A program made the translations under genes and the position numbers. The notes beneath the pieces are model-generated. The model saw only the letters and a list, made by a program, of their open reading frames with translations, did no database searches and was not told the DNA's origin. Below are positions 10,236-17,921 of a stretch of DNA of 64,000 nt, piece by piece (position 1 is the first letter of the stretch; each line of letters begins with the position of its first letter). Source of the DNA: Kineothrix sp. IPX-CK (GTDB lineage Bacteria > Bacillota > Clostridia > Lachnospirales > Lachnospiraceae); NCBI RefSeq assembly GCF_039134705.1, contig NZ_CP146256.1, forward strand, positions 2,728,001 to 2,792,000, in the 5' to 3' direction.

Positions 10236-12365
10236 TCACTCATAGGAGGTGTCCTTCTTCAACCATTCAGGAACCTTTTCTGCGTTGAAATAAAAGCCGT
10301 TGTCCCCGCGGTAATAACCGGAGCTCGTCGCTCCGCTTTTGAGCTGTACAATCACATAATAATCATTGGATATTCTGCTATTAAAGCTATAGTCAAAGCT
10401 TGCCGGATGAAGCGCCGGTGCCAGCTCGTCAATCTGCTCCTGCTCGGAATACGTCTTGGTAACCGACCAATCCTCTCCTCCATTATTCGAACTTTTATCA
10501 TACATTTCGTTATGGTAATTCGTAACCGTAAGGCTGGCGATATCCTCCGGCTTTAAAGTCATTTTTTCATACAATCCCTTCTCACTCAGATAACCGATGA
10601 TATTCGTATAAGACGGATAGATATCATATAAGAAATAAGAAATACCGTAACTATTCGTTTTAACACTAAATGTCAACTGGCCGCAGGCAAACTCATTTTT
10701 CAGTGTGGAGTAATTGGAATTATTCAGGTCCTTTATATAGAGCTGCCTGATAGTATCCGTTTCCTCAGGTGAAAGGTTCTCCACGTTAATTCCTGTATTA
10801 TAAGTAATCTGGAAAGAGTCCTTCTCTTTTATTTTATCGAAAATAGAATCGTCATAAATCTGATAAGCCGCTTTTTTGAACTGAGAATTACCGATTACCC
10901 TATTTAAAACATCCTCTTCCTTGGCACTTACCGCGAACTCCCTCCATACAGTCTTTCCGCCCTTCATCTGGTAGGCCACCTCAAGCCAAATATAGGAGCC
11001 TTCGTCCTTCATATCTTCTCTATGCAGCTTCTTCTCTGACAGCTCACTGATAGTAGCAATATCCGTCAGGCCCTGCTCATTTAAATAATGCTCCATACTG
11101 GAAATACCTTCAAGATTATTATTCAAATAAGACTGCCTGTATGCTATAGACGAAATCATAATGTCTGCCTCTTCCAGCTTATTCGGGTCTGGTACCCATG
11201 CATCAAAGCCGATAAGATCGAACTGGAAGATGCAATAAATCGCCGCAGTACACACACCTGTGATTAATATCTGATATTTTTTCCTTAAAGCTGCACGGAT
11301 ATCAAATTCATAAACAACTTCGATTGCACAGCAGCTTATAATCGCCGCTGCCGTCATAACGAACAGTAGAAGTACCGTACAGTTTTGCCCTTCGTATCCC
11401 GTACCTACCGTTTCCAATACGATCAGGCCCGCAAACAGCGTAACGGGGACCGTAAGGAAAATCTTCACAATACCCTTCGACATAGGAAATGCCATAGTCT
11501 TTCCGGCCGCCTCAGAAGGACGCTTTCTATAACAAAAGTAAGCGATGAGTCCAAAAAATACAGCCGCCAGCAGGCATTGCATTATAGGAAACACCGTCGA
11601 GGCAAAGGACAGCCCTGCACCGCCGATATACGTATATATCGCATCCACCGCATTTTGATGATACCCAAGCGGTGAAGTAAATGCCTTAATGGTACCAATA
11701 TAACTATAGGAATTGTAAGAAAAGTATTCAAAAAATTCACTTTGGTATTCAGACACCAATAGCCTTACCGCCACTTCATAAAGAAGAAAAATTGCTGTAC
11801 CAAACAAGGTCATAATAATGCTGCCCGTCATCATAACCGCTATAATAGTAAGCCCATACGTACCCAAAAATAATATAAGATTCATAAATAGGGAAATCAC
11901 CGCCGCCCTTGCATTCGCAAAGTTCATGCCGCCGTTCGCTCCCGCCACCGCCACCGCAAGCAGAAGATTCAAAAGATAAGGGATAAAAAATATCAGCACT
12001 CCGTTGATGTATATGATTGCAAATCTGCGTCCCTTGGATACCGGCACACTATGATATAAATCCACTTTTTTTCTGCTGTATAGGTAAGAAAATCCCTGAA
12101 TAGCGCATATCACTGCGAATATGCTCACGAATAAAACGACCACGCCATCCGCCCTAAGCCAATCGCCTGCCGCCTCTGCCAGTCTGTTTCTGGCAGCTGT
12201 TCCCGTCAGTTTATCTATAATGTTGTGCCCTTTTTTCCGGCTCATAATCATCTGCATAGCAACCGGATAGTAAAAGAACCAAAACAACACGGATGTAACC
12301 CACACCCACGCGCGCCTTTTATTGTTTTCCACCATACTAGCTAAGAATGAGTTTTTTGATATCAT
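10236..12365 (-). CDS. ABC transporter permease with DUF6449-like C-terminal domain
   Basis: This 709-residue protein has an N-terminal ABC-2-type membrane half and a long soluble C-terminal part. About ten hydrophobic segments lie within residues 15-390, followed by roughly 300 extracytoplasmic residues that resemble the domain known as DUF6449 in clostridial permeases. It overlaps the ATPase gene by 29 bases, so the pair make one exporter. A GntR regulator of YtrA type starts the operon. Related YtrABC-like systems respond to cell-wall-active antibiotics, but the substrate here is not shown by the sequence. The DUF assignment is from memory of the family shape. Confidence 0.8.
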   Translation of the reverse strand: MISKNSFLASMVENNKRRAWVWVTSVLFWFFYYPVAMQMIMSRKKGHNIIDKLTGTAARNRLAEAAGDWLRADGVVVLFVSIFAVICAIQGFSYLYSRKKVDLYHSVPVSKGRRFAIIYINGVLIFFIPYLLNLLLAVAVAGANGGMNFANARAAVISLFMNLILFLGTYGLTIIAVMMTGSIIMTLFGTAIFLLYEVAVRLLVSEYQSEFFEYFSYNSYSYIGTIKAFTSPLGYHQNAVDAIYTYIGGAGLSFASTVFPIMQCLLAAVFFGLIAYFCYRKRPSEAAGKTMAFPMSKGIVKIFLTVPVTLFAGLIVLETVGTGYEGQNCTVLLLFVMTAAAIISCCAIEVVYEFDIRAALRKKYQILITGVCTAAIYCIFQFDLIGFDAWVPDPNKLEEADIMISSIAYRQSYLNNNLEGISSMEHYLNEQGLTDIATISELSEKKLHREDMKDEGSYIWLEVAYQMKGGKTVWREFAVSAKEEDVLNRVIGNSQFKKAAYQIYDDSIFDKIKEKDSFQITYNTGINVENLSPEETDTIRQLYIKDLNNSNYSTLKNEFACGQLTFSVKTNSYGISYFLYDIYPSYTNIIGYLSEKGLYEKMTLKPEDIASLTVTNYHNEMYDKSSNNGGEDWSVTKTYSEQEQIDELAPALHPASFDYSFNSRISNDYYVIVQLKSGATSSGYYRGDNGFYFNAEKVPEWLKKDTSYE

Positions 12366-13242
12366 AACCTACCACCTCCGTCTCGCTGATAAATATCTCC
12401 TCTAAGGAAAGAGGAAGCGCCTCAAAAAATATCGTATCCACAGTAGAAAAGTGAGAAATGATTTCCTCTCTGTTTCCTCTTACCGTAAGCGTATACAAAG
12501 AGCCTCGCTTTTCTTCCTTCATAATCTGAAGGCCTTCCAGCCCTTTCCGCTCCGCTCCTTCATCCTTAAATACACATTGGACCTTCTGGATGTTGCATTT
12601 CATGTCCTCCAAATCCTTGGATAAAAGCACACCTCCCTTATGCAAAAGTCCCACGTGGTCGCAAATGTCCTCAAGCTCCCTTAAATTGTGGGAAGCAATG
12701 ACGGGAGTAAGTCCTCTGCTCTCCATCTCCTTCGCGAAAATACTCTTTATTCCCTGCCGCATTACCGGGTCCAGGCCGTCGAAGGTCTCGTCACATAACA
12801 GGTATTTCGACCGGGAACAGATACCGCATAGCAGAGCGAGCTGCTTTTTCATTCCCTTAGAAAAAGTGTTTATCTTCCTTTTCTTGTCAAGTCCGAAGTT
12901 CTCCATATATGTATAAAAATCACTTCCATTAAATTCTTTATATATAGTAGAAAAATATTTTTCCATATCCATCGCATTGGAATTAGCAAAGAAATATGGT
13001 TCGTCCGCGATAAAAAATACTCTTTCCTTGGCTCCTATATTATCGTATACCGACATACCGTCCACCGAAATCGTTCCCTTATCCGCTTTCAAAACTCCTG
13101 CAATCATTCGCAGTACCGTACTTTTTCCCGCCCCATTGGTTCCTATCAGGCCGAATACAGTATCTTCCTTCATCGTCACGCTGACATCATCCACTGCCAG
13201 AATGTCTTCGAAGGCTTTGCTGACACTATTTATTTCAATCAT
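12337..13242 (-). CDS. ABC transporter ATP-binding protein (YtrB-like)
   Basis: This 301-residue ATPase has Walker A GTNGAGKST at 34-42, a signature FSKGMKKQ in place of the usual LSGGQ, a Walker B segment LLCDETFDGLD and the switch histidine in ASHNLRELE. The altered signature is common in antibiotic-type ABC-2 exporters. It energises the downstream permease, whose start overlaps its last codons. The gene begins 28 bases after the GntR regulator, so all three form one operon. Confidence 0.9.
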   Translation of the reverse strand: MIEINSVSKAFEDILAVDDVSVTMKEDTVFGLIGTNGAGKSTVLRMIAGVLKADKGTISVDGMSVYDNIGAKERVFFIADEPYFFANSNAMDMEKYFSTIYKEFNGSDFYTYMENFGLDKKRKINTFSKGMKKQLALLCGICSRSKYLLCDETFDGLDPVMRQGIKSIFAKEMESRGLTPVIASHNLRELEDICDHVGLLHKGGVLLSKDLEDMKCNIQKVQCVFKDEGAERKGLEGLQIMKEEKRGSLYTLTVRGNREEIISHFSTVDTIFFEALPLSLEEIFISETEVVGYDIKKLILS

Positions 13243-13270
13243 CTTCTCCTCCTGTCTGCCCGTCAGGCTC

Positions 13271-13630
13271 TCACTCTTTTATTTCACGAAGGCCGTCTAT
13301 AAAGTCGGCTTTCGTCATGCCGAGCTCCTTGCCCTCCTTGTATAAAATAAACATCCTCATTTTCAGTTCTTCTCTTCTCTCGTCGAGAAGATTCTCATTC
13401 TCCGCTACAAAGTTACCTCTGCCCTTTATCGTGTAAATATATCCCTGCCGCTCCAGCTCCATATAGGCTTTTTGTATCGTATTGGGATTGATTGCGAGTT
13501 CCACCGCAAGGCTTCTGACAGAGGGCATCTGCTCATCCTTCTGCAGGATTCCTTTTAAAATCAACAGCTTGAACTTCTCCACTATCTGTTCATATATAGG
13601 TCTGGCATCCTTGTAATCCAGGATTATCAT
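13271..13630 (-). CDS. GntR-family regulator, YtrA subfamily
   Basis: The 119-residue protein is a short GntR regulator: a winged helix (PIYEQIVEKFK, then MPSVRSLAVELAINPNTIQKAYMELERQG) followed by a brief dimerisation tail, with no large effector domain. This is the YtrA arrangement. ATG at 13630 follows AGGAAGGTGG; the upstream in-frame ATG is not chosen because it lacks a site. The gene leads an operon with an ABC ATPase and permease and probably represses it. Confidence 0.9.
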   Translation of the reverse strand: MIILDYKDARPIYEQIVEKFKLLILKGILQKDEQMPSVRSLAVELAINPNTIQKAYMELERQGYIYTIKGRGNFVAENENLLDERREELKMRMFILYKEGKELGMTKADFIDGLREIKE

Positions 13631-13834
13631 ATATCCACCTTCCTTCTGCTGCATCCACTGTTTCTTTGCTTCTCAGTGTTTCAACTGTACTATCACTACT
13701 AATACACATGATATACAATTATTTACATGTTGTCAAGAGAACTATGCATTTCACAAGAACAAAGCTGTGTTTTGGGCATATTGACTCTAATATTTTTAAA
13801 AAGGGCCCTTTGACACCCTAATCCTATTACATAA

Positions 13835-13875
13835 AAAGCCCCGGGAGGCTCATTTTTCGAACTTCCCAGGGCTTT
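13835..13875 (-). terminator. terminator after the DUF554 gene
   Basis: A 14-bp imperfect stem (AAAGCCCCGGGAGG and CTTCCCAGGGCTTT) with a 13-base loop is followed on the minus strand by TTTTTATG. It lies 40 bases beyond the DUF554 stop codon. A separate 12-bp perfect palindrome, AAAGGGCCCTTT, sits at 13800-13811. Confidence 0.8.
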
Positions 13876-13915
13876 CACATACTTCGTTATTTAGAAACTG
13901 ATCTTTAATAATATT

Positions 13916-14599
13916 TTATATAAATCTGCAAAGAATAATCGGAATGAAGATCGCGGGCACATAGTTCATCACTCTCAGCTTCGTGATCCCAATAATATTC
14001 AGACCCAGTCCGATCATAACTACGGAACCCACGCAGGTCATCTCAGCAATTACCATATCCGTCAGATAAGGAGATATCCACTGGGCGAGCAGGGTAATGG
14101 ACCCCTGATAAAGAAAGACCAGCCCGGCGGAAAAGGCAACGCCTATTCCCAACGTAGAGGAAAATACTACTGCTACGATAAAATCGAGAATGGATTTTCC
14201 AAAAAGCATCTCGTGATGACCCATGAGTCCGCTCTGCAAAGAGCCGACAATCGCCATCGCTCCCACACAGAAAAGCAAGCTGGCTGTCACAAAGCCTTCC
14301 GCAATCGATACCTTTCCATCCTGACTCTTCTTTACTCTTCCTTCCACCCATAAGCCAAGCCGGCCAACCTTATCCTCCAAGTCGATTCCTTCCCCGATTA
14401 AAGTTCCAATTACCATGGACAGAATAAGAATCAAGGAATTCTCTCCTTGCAGAGAGCCGCTGATGCCGAGAAACATAGTACACAGCCCGACCCCCTTCAT
14501 TAAGGTATCCGCCATTCTCTCAGGCAGTCCCTTCTTTAACGCTATACCGATTATTGCGCCGGCTACGATGGCCGCAGCATTTACTATCGTTCCTAACAT
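13916..14599 (-). CDS. DUF554 family membrane protein
   Basis: The 227-residue protein has six or seven hydrophobic segments and the family-specific start GTIVNAAAIVAGAIIG and region IGTLIGEGIDLEDKVGRLG. It matches the DUF554 group (YdfK/YqgA), small inner-membrane proteins of unproven function, sometimes called putative transporters. It is a single-gene unit between gpmI and a terminator. No partner gene suggests a substrate. Confidence 0.88.
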   Translation of the reverse strand: MLGTIVNAAAIVAGAIIGIALKKGLPERMADTLMKGVGLCTMFLGISGSLQGENSLILILSMVIGTLIGEGIDLEDKVGRLGLWVEGRVKKSQDGKVSIAEGFVTASLLFCVGAMAIVGSLQSGLMGHHEMLFGKSILDFIVAVVFSSTLGIGVAFSAGLVFLYQGSITLLAQWISPYLTDMVIAEMTCVGSVVMIGLGLNIIGITKLRVMNYVPAIFIPIILCRFI

Positions 14600-14658
14600 C
14601 TTGCCGCTCTTTTCCGGTTGTATTATCCTTTTTTAATTTCCATTCGTTGTCAATGACC

Positions 14659-16203
14659 TTATTTTTTTAACAGCAAGGACTTCCCGGTCATTTCCTGAGG
14701 CTGCTTCATTCCCATCATCTCGATCATCGTCGGGATGATGTCAGCAAGACATCCGCCCTCTCTCAATGTATAAGCCTCGTCATAGTTTACGAGAATGAAA
14801 GGTACCGGATTAATGGTGTGTGCGGTAAACGGCTCTCCTGTCACATAGTCCACAAGCTGTTCCGCATTGCCGTGGTCAGCACAGATAAACATGGCTCCGC
14901 CCACTTCCTTTATCGCGTCTACTGCCTTGCCTACGCATTCATCCACTGCCTCTATGGCCTTTATAGCCGCAGACTCCACGCCCGTATGTCCTACCATATC
15001 AGGGTTGGCAAAATTGATAACAATCACATCGTATTTGTCAGATTTGATCGCACCTACCAGTTTATCGCATACCTCATACGCACTCATCTGAGGCTTCAAA
15101 TCGTAGGTGGCTACATCTTTAGGAGAATTTACAAGAATTCTGTCCTCTCCTTCGTTGGGTGTCTCCACACCGCCGTTAAAGAAAAAGGTAACGTGAGCAT
15201 ATTTCTCTGTCTCCGCAATTCTCGCCTGCGTCATATGGTTTGCCGCAAGCCACTCTCCGAAGGTGTTCGTTACTGCAATTTTATGGAAAGCTACTTCTTT
15301 ATTAGGTATCGTCGGGTCATAATCGGAAAAGCATACAAAGGTGGTATCCACCCTCGCGCCTCTGTCAAATGCCGTAAATTCGTCATCGCAGAAGCATCTC
15401 GTAATCTCTCTGGCACGGTCCGGTCTGAAGTTGAAGAATATCACTGAATCCTTATCCTTAATGACAGCTACCGGAGCACCGTTCTTTACAACAACCGTAG
15501 GTTTTACGAACTCATCCGTCTCTCTTCTGTCATAGGATTCCTGAATAGCCGCAGGACCACCTGCTGACGTTAAACCTTCCCCCTTTGTAAGCACATCGTA
15601 TGCCAGCTTCACTCTGTCGTAGTTATTATCTCTGTCCATTGCATAGTAACGCCCCGATACGGAAGCGACCTCGCCTACGCCAATTTCTTTCATCTTCTCT
15701 TCTAACTGCTCTACAAAGTTCTTACCGCTTTCCGGAGGCGTATCTCTTCCGTCCAGGAAGCAATGTACGTATACCTTGGACAGCCCGTTTCTCTTGGCAA
15801 GCTCAAGGATTCCGTAAATATGTGTATTATGGCTGTGCACTCCGCCGTCGGAAACGAGACCGAACATGTGAAGAGCAGAATCATTGTCCTTACAATTCTT
15901 TATCGCTTTCAAAAGGGCAGGATTCTCAAAGAAAATTCCTTCCTGGATTTCTTTCGTGATTCTGGTAAGTTCCTGATATACGATACGTCCTGCTCCCATA
16001 TTGAGGTGCCCTACCTCGGAGTTACCCATCTGTCCCTCCGGAAGTCCTACTGCCATACCGCTGGCATAGCCCTTTACAAAGGGATATTCCTTCATCAGCT
16101 TATCCATAACTGGTGTATTCGCTTCCGCTACGGCGTTTCCATCTGTTCTCTCATTCAATCCGTAGCCGTCTAAAATCATCAAAACTGTTGGTTTTTTACT
16201 CAT
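14659..16203 (-). CDS. gpmI: 2,3-bisphosphoglycerate-independent phosphoglycerate mutase
   Basis: This 514-residue manganese enzyme interconverts 3- and 2-phosphoglycerate. It begins with the metal site MILDGYGLNE, carries the phosphorylated serine in GQMGNSEVGHLNMGAGR, and shows HSHNTHI, FLDGRDTPP, NFRPDRAREI, NFANPDMVGHTG and FICADHGNAEQ. Length is standard. ATG at 16203 follows GGAGAA. A 7-4-7 hairpin lies just upstream of the ribosome site in the leader. Confidence 0.97.
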   Translation of the reverse strand: MSKKPTVLMILDGYGLNERTDGNAVAEANTPVMDKLMKEYPFVKGYASGMAVGLPEGQMGNSEVGHLNMGAGRIVYQELTRITKEIQEGIFFENPALLKAIKNCKDNDSALHMFGLVSDGGVHSHNTHIYGILELAKRNGLSKVYVHCFLDGRDTPPESGKNFVEQLEEKMKEIGVGEVASVSGRYYAMDRDNNYDRVKLAYDVLTKGEGLTSAGGPAAIQESYDRRETDEFVKPTVVVKNGAPVAVIKDKDSVIFFNFRPDRAREITRCFCDDEFTAFDRGARVDTTFVCFSDYDPTIPNKEVAFHKIAVTNTFGEWLAANHMTQARIAETEKYAHVTFFFNGGVETPNEGEDRILVNSPKDVATYDLKPQMSAYEVCDKLVGAIKSDKYDVIVINFANPDMVGHTGVESAAIKAIEAVDECVGKAVDAIKEVGGAMFICADHGNAEQLVDYVTGEPFTAHTINPVPFILVNYDEAYTLREGGCLADIIPTMIEMMGMKQPQEMTGKSLLLKK

Positions 16204-16598
16204 TTTTCATTCTCCTTTTCTTAAATTGCGAAAGCAATTTCATAATATTATAAATTACCCGTGTATAAATCGTTACTTTCGCAATTCATTATCTTTGTAT
16301 TCTGTTCCTCTTGCAGTTTATAACATTTATGGCTTTTTGCCTTTATAGATTGTAATTGTAAAGCTAATAGAATTGCCTTAAAATCTATCATAATTTTTTA
16401 TACATAGCATATATATTATGAATGCATCTATTTATGTTCAATCCGTCTGCAATTATACATGTTTTTCCCGCGATTGTAAATAAGGAATGGGCTAATTCAC
16501 GAAGTGCATACACTGATATCGCCACAAAGTATTTGTCATTTATAGGAAAAAGAGATAAAATAAATACTATTAGTCCATCATTTTTCAGGAGAAGGTTT
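16204..16598. other. divergent intergenic region gpmI / cation efflux gene
   Basis: This 395-base AT-rich gap separates gpmI (minus) from the cation efflux gene (plus). At 16223-16240 AAATTGC and GCAATTT enclose GAAA and form a hairpin about 10 bases before the gpmI ribosome site. Part of it (TTTCGCAATT) recurs near 16280. I see no convincing gene; in-frame codons upstream of the efflux gene lack a ribosome site. Promoters for both genes must lie here, but no strong consensus stands out. Confidence 0.5.
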
Positions 16599-17777
16599 AT
16601 GGTATCATTACTTGCAAAAATATTCATTAAGGATAGAGAGAATACTTCGTCTCCCCGGGTTCGTCAGGCATACGGCATCCTGTGCGGCACGGTAGGAATC
16701 GTTCTTAATATACTGCTTTTTATGGGCAAATTCCTCGCAGGAATCATCAGTAATTCCATTGCGGTAACGGCGGATGCCTTCAACAATTTATCCGATGCAG
16801 GGTCTTCTTTGATTACCCTCATCGGTTTTAAAATGGCGGGACAAAAGCCGGACCCTAACCACCCGTTCGGTCATGGACGCATTGAATATTTGTCCGGACT
16901 TCTCGTTTCCATTGCCATTTTGATCATGGCCTTTGAACTTGCCCGTTCCTCTATTGATAAAATTTTTCATCCGCAGGCGGTGGAATTCAGTCTGATTACT
17001 GTAATCATTCTGATCGTCTCCATCGGCGTGAAGCTCTATATGTCTTTTTATAACAAAAGTATAAGCAAGAAAATAGACAGTACAGCCATGAGCGCTACTG
17101 CCATGGACAGCTTAAGCGATACCATGGCTACCACAGTGGTTCTTATCGCTTCTTTGGTTGGCAAATTTACCGGTCTTAAAATCGACGGATACTGCGGCGT
17201 CATAGTCGCCCTTTTCATCCTCTATGCGGGCTATTGTGCGGCGAAGGAGACCGTCAGTCCTCTATTGGGTCAGCCCCCGCACCCGGATTTCGTAAAAAAT
17301 GTGGAAACAATCGTCATGAGCTATGAACATATTCTCGGCATTCATGATATGATCGTACATGATTACGGTCCCGGCCGAGTCATGCTCTCTCTGCATGCGG
17401 AGGTCCCTGCAGACGGTGATATCCTTATGCTCCACGATACGATCGATAATATCGAGCATAGGCTGCACGACGAGCTGCACTGTGAAGCAGTCATACATAT
17501 GGACCCTGTCGTCACGGAAGATGAACAGACCAACGCCTTAAAAAGCCGCATTTCAGAAATAATTGCTACGGCCTATCCGGAAGTTTGTTTTCATGATTTT
17601 CGGGTAGTAAAAGGCCCAACCCACACAAATATTATTTTCGATATCGTTGTTCCCTTTCATTATAAGAAGAGCGATGAAGAAATCACCAATTATATCAGCG
17701 AGCAAATCCGCCTCATCGACGAGACATATATTGCAGTGATGCAGGTCGATAAAGCTTACAGCTCAAATGCCCTATAG
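16599..17777 (+). CDS. cation diffusion facilitator (metal efflux) protein
   Basis: This 392-residue protein is a CDF exporter using proton antiport to remove divalent metals. Six membrane segments are visible. The metal-site pairs are ADAFNNLSDAG in helix 2 and AMDSLSDTM in helix 5, and HPFGHGRIEY follows helix 2. A cytoplasmic C-terminal domain includes GIHDMIVHDYGPG and the histidine-rich HAEVPADG segment, with an unusually long extra tail. The ATG at 16599 follows AGGAGAAGG. The D-D and N-D site pattern does not settle the metal; zinc, iron or manganese are possible. It is a single gene with a shared hairpin at its end. Confidence 0.93.
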   Translation: MVSLLAKIFIKDRENTSSPRVRQAYGILCGTVGIVLNILLFMGKFLAGIISNSIAVTADAFNNLSDAGSSLITLIGFKMAGQKPDPNHPFGHGRIEYLSGLLVSIAILIMAFELARSSIDKIFHPQAVEFSLITVIILIVSIGVKLYMSFYNKSISKKIDSTAMSATAMDSLSDTMATTVVLIASLVGKFTGLKIDGYCGVIVALFILYAGYCAAKETVSPLLGQPPHPDFVKNVETIVMSYEHILGIHDMIVHDYGPGRVMLSLHAEVPADGDILMLHDTIDNIEHRLHDELHCEAVIHMDPVVTEDEQTNALKSRISEIIATAYPEVCFHDFRVVKGPTHTNIIFDIVVPFHYKKSDEEITNYISEQIRLIDETYIAVMQVDKAYSSNAL

Positions 17778-17820
17778 CAGATCATAAACAGCGGGCAGCG
17801 CACTTCACTATAACAAATTA

Positions 17821-17876
17821 AATGAGGATGTTCTCAAGCTATGAATCTCAAACTCATAGCAAGGGGCATCCTCATT
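17821..17876. terminator. bidirectional terminator between convergent genes
   Basis: A 10-bp outer stem (AATGAGGATG and CATCCTCATT) encloses a second 7-bp stem (GCTATGA and TCATAGC at 17838-17860). It lies between the convergent efflux gene and the glycosidase gene. T-runs are weak on both sides, so efficiency is uncertain. Confidence 0.6.
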
Positions 17877-17921
17877 CTCTCTTATCTGCTCCAAATAAAT
17901 GTACCATCGATTGACAAAGGC

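Noticed and set aside
13800..13811. Palindrome AAAGGGCCCTTT
   Set aside because: It has no loop and lies beyond a better terminator; it may be chance in a low-complexity gap.
16422..16598. N-terminal extension of the cation efflux gene
   Set aside because: The upstream 59 codons lack a ribosome site and family likeness; ATG at 16599 has AGGAGAAGG.
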